This document shows positions 60,784 through 64,000 of a stretch of 64,000 bases of DNA, piece by piece (positions within the stretch are counted from its first letter, which is position 1; each line of letters opens with the position of its first letter). The translations under genes were made by a program, and so were the position numbers. The DNA lies in contig JAJDAO010000067.1 of assembly GCA_029261835.1 (NCBI GenBank), forward strand, positions 115,369 through 179,368, in the 5' to 3' direction. The notes under the pieces were generated by a model. That model had not been told where the DNA came from. It saw nothing but the letters and a program-made list of their open reading frames with translations, and made no database searches. The stretch is from Deltaproteobacteria bacterium. Lineage in GTDB: Bacteria; Myxococcota_A; UBA9160; UBA4427.

Positions 60784-61797
60784 ATGAAGGTGTACACCAC
60801 CGCCCCGCTCGAAGACCCGCGTGACGCGCGAAGCTCGTTCCCCCATCTCGAAGAGATCGGCTACGACGGAGCCTTTACCTTCGAGGCCAAGCACGATCCG
60901 TTTCTCCCGCTGGCGTTGGCCGCCGAACACACTACGCACCTGCGGCTCGGCACGGCGATCGCGATCGCGTTCGCGCGAAACCCCATGAATCTGGCCAACC
61001 TCGCACACGGCCTTCAGACGATCAGTGGCGGCCGGTTCGTGCTCGGGCTCGGGTCACAGGTGAAGCCCCATATCGAGCGCCGCTTCAGCATGCCCTGGTC
61101 GAAGCCCGCTGCTCGCATGCGGGAGATGGTGCTGGCGATCCGGGCCATTTTCGATGCTTGGGAGGGGAAGGCCAAGCTCGATTTCCGAGGCGAGTTCTAC
61201 CGCCATACCATCATGATCCCGGCCTTCGACCCCGGGCCGAATCCGTTCGGGCCGCCGCCCGTGTTGGCAGCGGGCTTCGGACCACTCATGACCGAGGTCG
61301 CGGGTGAGGTGGCGGACGGCTTCATCGCACATCCTTTCAACAGCCGCCGCTCCCTGCTGGACAACGCCCTCCCCGCGCTGGAGCGCGGCTTGGCGAAGAG
61401 CGGGCGGCAGCGAACCGATGTCGAAGTCGTCTGCGCCACTCTGGTTGTGACCGCTGACGAGGGTGAGGAGTTCGAGCGGGTGAAGCTGGCGGCGCGCAAG
61501 CAGCTCGCCTTCTATGGCTCGACGCCAGCCTATCGCCCGACTCTGGAGTGCCATGGCTGGGAAGACGTCCACGCGGAGTTGAATCGGCTATCGAAGGAAG
61601 GACGCTGGGATGACATGACGCATCTCATCGATGACGACATCCTCGAGGCCATTGCCGTGGTCGGACCGCGCAATGAGATCGCGCAACGACTCCAGCAACG
61701 CCTGGACGGCATCGCCGATGGCGTGAGTCTCACCCACAATCGGGCACCGGACCCCGCGCACTGGGCAGACGTGGTCCGCGACTTGAAAGCGAGCTAG
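60784..61797 (+). CDS. LLM class flavin-dependent oxidoreductase, possibly F420-type
   Basis: A 337-aa luciferase-like enzyme starting MKVYTTAPLEDPRD. It contains IGYDGAFTFEAKHDPFLPLA, TTHLRLGTAIAIAFARNPMN and SGGRFVLGLGSQVKPHIERR, a layout typical of the TIGR03617-like F420-dependent group. It is the third LLM enzyme of this cluster. Upstream is a long AT-richer spacer. Only 36 bases separate its stop from the decayed Rhs gene on the other strand. Cofactor choice is an inference. Confidence 0.88.
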   Translation: MKVYTTAPLEDPRDARSSFPHLEEIGYDGAFTFEAKHDPFLPLALAAEHTTHLRLGTAIAIAFARNPMNLANLAHGLQTISGGRFVLGLGSQVKPHIERRFSMPWSKPAARMREMVLAIRAIFDAWEGKAKLDFRGEFYRHTIMIPAFDPGPNPFGPPPVLAAGFGPLMTEVAGEVADGFIAHPFNSRRSLLDNALPALERGLAKSGRQRTDVEVVCATLVVTADEGEEFERVKLAARKQLAFYGSTPAYRPTLECHGWEDVHAELNRLSKEGRWDDMTHLIDDDILEAIAVVGPRNEIAQRLQQRLDGIADGVSLTHNRAPDPAHWADVVRDLKAS

Positions 61798-61833
61798 CGC
61801 GTTCTGACTCGCCCTTGCAGCGCTGCCTAGCGA

Positions 61834-62690
61834 TCAGGCACCAGAGCGCCACCGTTGAGTGGGGGCATAGAGGAATCGCTTCCGTGGCTGAGCCGCCGCT
61901 CCACCCATGCACGGCGCGGCGCACACCGACTTGAGCACTCGCCCGTTCTGGCCGTCGATCCCGTACTCCATCCGCCTGCCATCGGGGAAGGTCACCCGGC
62001 GTGGGTTGCCGTGGGCGTCGCAGTCGTAGAGGGTAGTGCCACCCGCGTCGGTGCGCGTCTCGAGGTCGGCCCCGTGGCTGTAGGTGTAGTCCGTGGCCCC
62101 GAAACCGTAGGTCAGCAGGCGGTCCTGGTCGTCGTAGGGTAACTCCCGTACCTGTTGGAGCGAGGATCCCTGGCGACCCTGTGTTCGTCACCGCGACGTT
62201 GCTCGCGACGCGAGAGAAGTATCCGGGTGAGAGACCGAGAGGGTCCGCGACCAAAGCGGGATTGTTGCCGACGTAGTCATAGAGATTCGTGCCACCCGCC
62301 TGCCCAATCGGGTCCGCCGAGATGTAGCGCCCGATGCTGGGGTCGTAGTACCTGAACCGGTTGTAGTGCAGCCCTGTCTCCGCGTCGTAGTATTGCCCCG
62401 GGAAGCGGATATTGAACTCCACGGCAGGGGATCCGACGACCACCGCCTCGCCGAAGGCCCAGTAGTCGGCTTGCCAGGCCACCTCGCCCGCAGCGTCGGT
62501 CAGCATCCGGGGCGTGTCGAGGTGGTCCGTGTGCACGAAGTACGGCGCGAGCCCGCCGTCGCCCAGCTCCGCCACCACTGGCGCGAACCCGGTGCCGTAC
62601 AGGTATCGCGCCTGGACCGCGCCCGTATGGTCTCGCTCCTCCAGGAGCCGGTCCCCGTGGCCGGCCCCTCCATACTGGTACCAGCAACCG
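61834..62690 (-). pseudogene. Decayed Rhs/YD-repeat gene, two core fragments
   Basis: Reading on the minus strand, the first fragment (62690 to ~62180) has the Rhs core end: YFVHTDHLDTPRML, GQYYDAETGLHYNRFRYYDP and ISADPIGQAGGTNLYDYVGN, ending DPLGLSPGYFS. After a frame break near 62150 the second fragment reads YDDQDRLLTYGFGATDYTYS, DAHGNPRRVTFPDGRRMEYG and IDGQNGRV, which normally lies upstream of the first. The order shows tandem Rhs cores joined by deletion. It stops at TGA (61836-61834). There is no N-terminal part, and the IS110 transposase lies just upstream, so the element is broken. Confidence 0.8.
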
Positions 62691-62705
62691 TGTTGACGAT
62701 GTTTC

Positions 62706-63680
<975 letters not shown>

Positions 63681-63794
63681 TCATCGGCCCAGGCAACCGT
63701 TCGAGCTTCGCTGCGGCTGTGGAGTGCGGTGACCCTTGCTGGTACACGGTCTCCGAGCGGACCAAGTCTCTTGCGGCCTACCGACTCCGGGTAG

Positions 63795-63828
63795 AGACCC
63801 ACAGCCAGTTGCTTCTGGCTGTGGGTCT
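63795..63828. other. Perfect hairpin upstream of IS110, possible bridge RNA part
   Basis: AGACCCACAGCCAG-TTGCTT-CTGGCTGTGGGTCT is a perfect 14-bp stem with a 6-base loop, within the ~270-base non-coding space between the IS110 transposase start and the IS3 element. In IS110-group elements this side carries the non-coding end that is transcribed as the bridge RNA. The IS110 left boundary was not found, so this assignment is an inference. Confidence 0.4.
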
Positions 63829-63903
63829 GACTTCTTCTCTACCACGGATCTGCCATAAGAGCCTCTGAGTTAGATTCCCGGCCGGGAATCGACTGGAGGC
63901 GAG

Positions 63904-64000
63904 ATGAAGCGGGCGCGTTTTTCTGAAGAGCAGGTCATTGGGATTCTGAAGGCAGCAGAGTCGGCGGGGAACATTCGAGATGTGTGCCGCGAGCACAATA
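63904..64000 (+). CDS. IS3-family OrfA, start only
   Basis: An ATG at 63904 opens MKRARFSEEQVIGILKAAES and continues to the window end. This is the typical N terminus of IS3-family OrfA (helix-turn-helix protein, IS407-like). It follows a palindrome ATTCCCGGCCGGGAAT (63881-63896) that could be the element's left end or a regulatory site. The rest of the element lies outside the window. Confidence 0.75.
   Translation, partial: MKRARFSEEQVIGILKAAESAGNIRDVCREHN

Overview
This window is a high-GC chromosomal segment of an environmental bacterium. The gene content points to an uncultured proteobacterial-type lineage, most like former Deltaproteobacteria such as Myxococcota, Desulfobacterota or Binatota. 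It is rich in acyl-CoA ligases, acyl-CoA dehydrogenases, a biotin-dependent acyl-CoA carboxylase, luciferase-like (LLM) flavin enzymes, CrtI-like FAD oxidoreductases, TetR regulators, an RND/MMPL exporter and an IPTL-CTERM-type sorting tail. The taxonomic call is an inference. No rRNA, tRNA or CRISPR array was seen.

Layout. 0-5 kb: end of an RND/MMPL-type transporter, a QueG-like iron-sulfur protein, a minus-strand protein (2563-4116) with a segment closely resembling the plant IQM calmodulin-binding protein family, and a tandem GST-N/glutaredoxin protein. 5-19 kb: a long minus-strand run for branched or unusual acyl-CoA catabolism (two acyl-CoA dehydrogenases, CoA ligase, carboxylase beta and alpha subunits, alpha/beta hydrolase, CrtI-like oxidoreductase, SDR, secreted protein), with a divergent TetR gene and a palindromic operator candidate between them. 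19.3-26.3 kb: a 177-bp MITE-like element with CTAG target duplications, a lipoprotein phosphoesterase, a broken Ser/Thr kinase remnant, a GT-C membrane protein, an SRPBCC/NTF2/PNPOx operon, and a divergent MocR regulator whose intergenic spacer holds a perfect inverted repeat.

26.1-31.1 kb: an IS3 transposase remnant followed by a compact periplasmic nitrate reductase locus, napD-napA-small Tat-like ORF-napH-napB. NapH lacks one cysteine in each of its two ferredoxin clusters. 31.2-45.2 kb: a region of envelope and glycosyl-transfer functions (two GT39-like proteins, an outer membrane beta-barrel, an STT3-like protein, and a secreted triple helix-hairpin-helix repeat protein with an IPTL-CTERM-like tail). 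It also carries an unrecognised 423-aa gene of visibly lower GC and a TetR/FAD oxidoreductase pair with a large operator palindrome.

45.5-61.8 kb: a mostly plus-strand catabolic-looking cluster (acyl-CoA ligases, two zinc alcohol dehydrogenases, a crotonase lacking both catalytic glutamates, a BKACE-type beta-keto acid cleavage enzyme, a transglutaminase-like protein, three LLM enzymes, a double-hotdog thioesterase, a nitroreductase, and a PQQ-type sugar dehydrogenase fused to cytochrome c). 61.8-64 kb: mobile DNA, with a decayed Rhs gene, an intact IS110-family transposase with structured upstream non-coding DNA, and the start of an IS3-family element cut by the window end.
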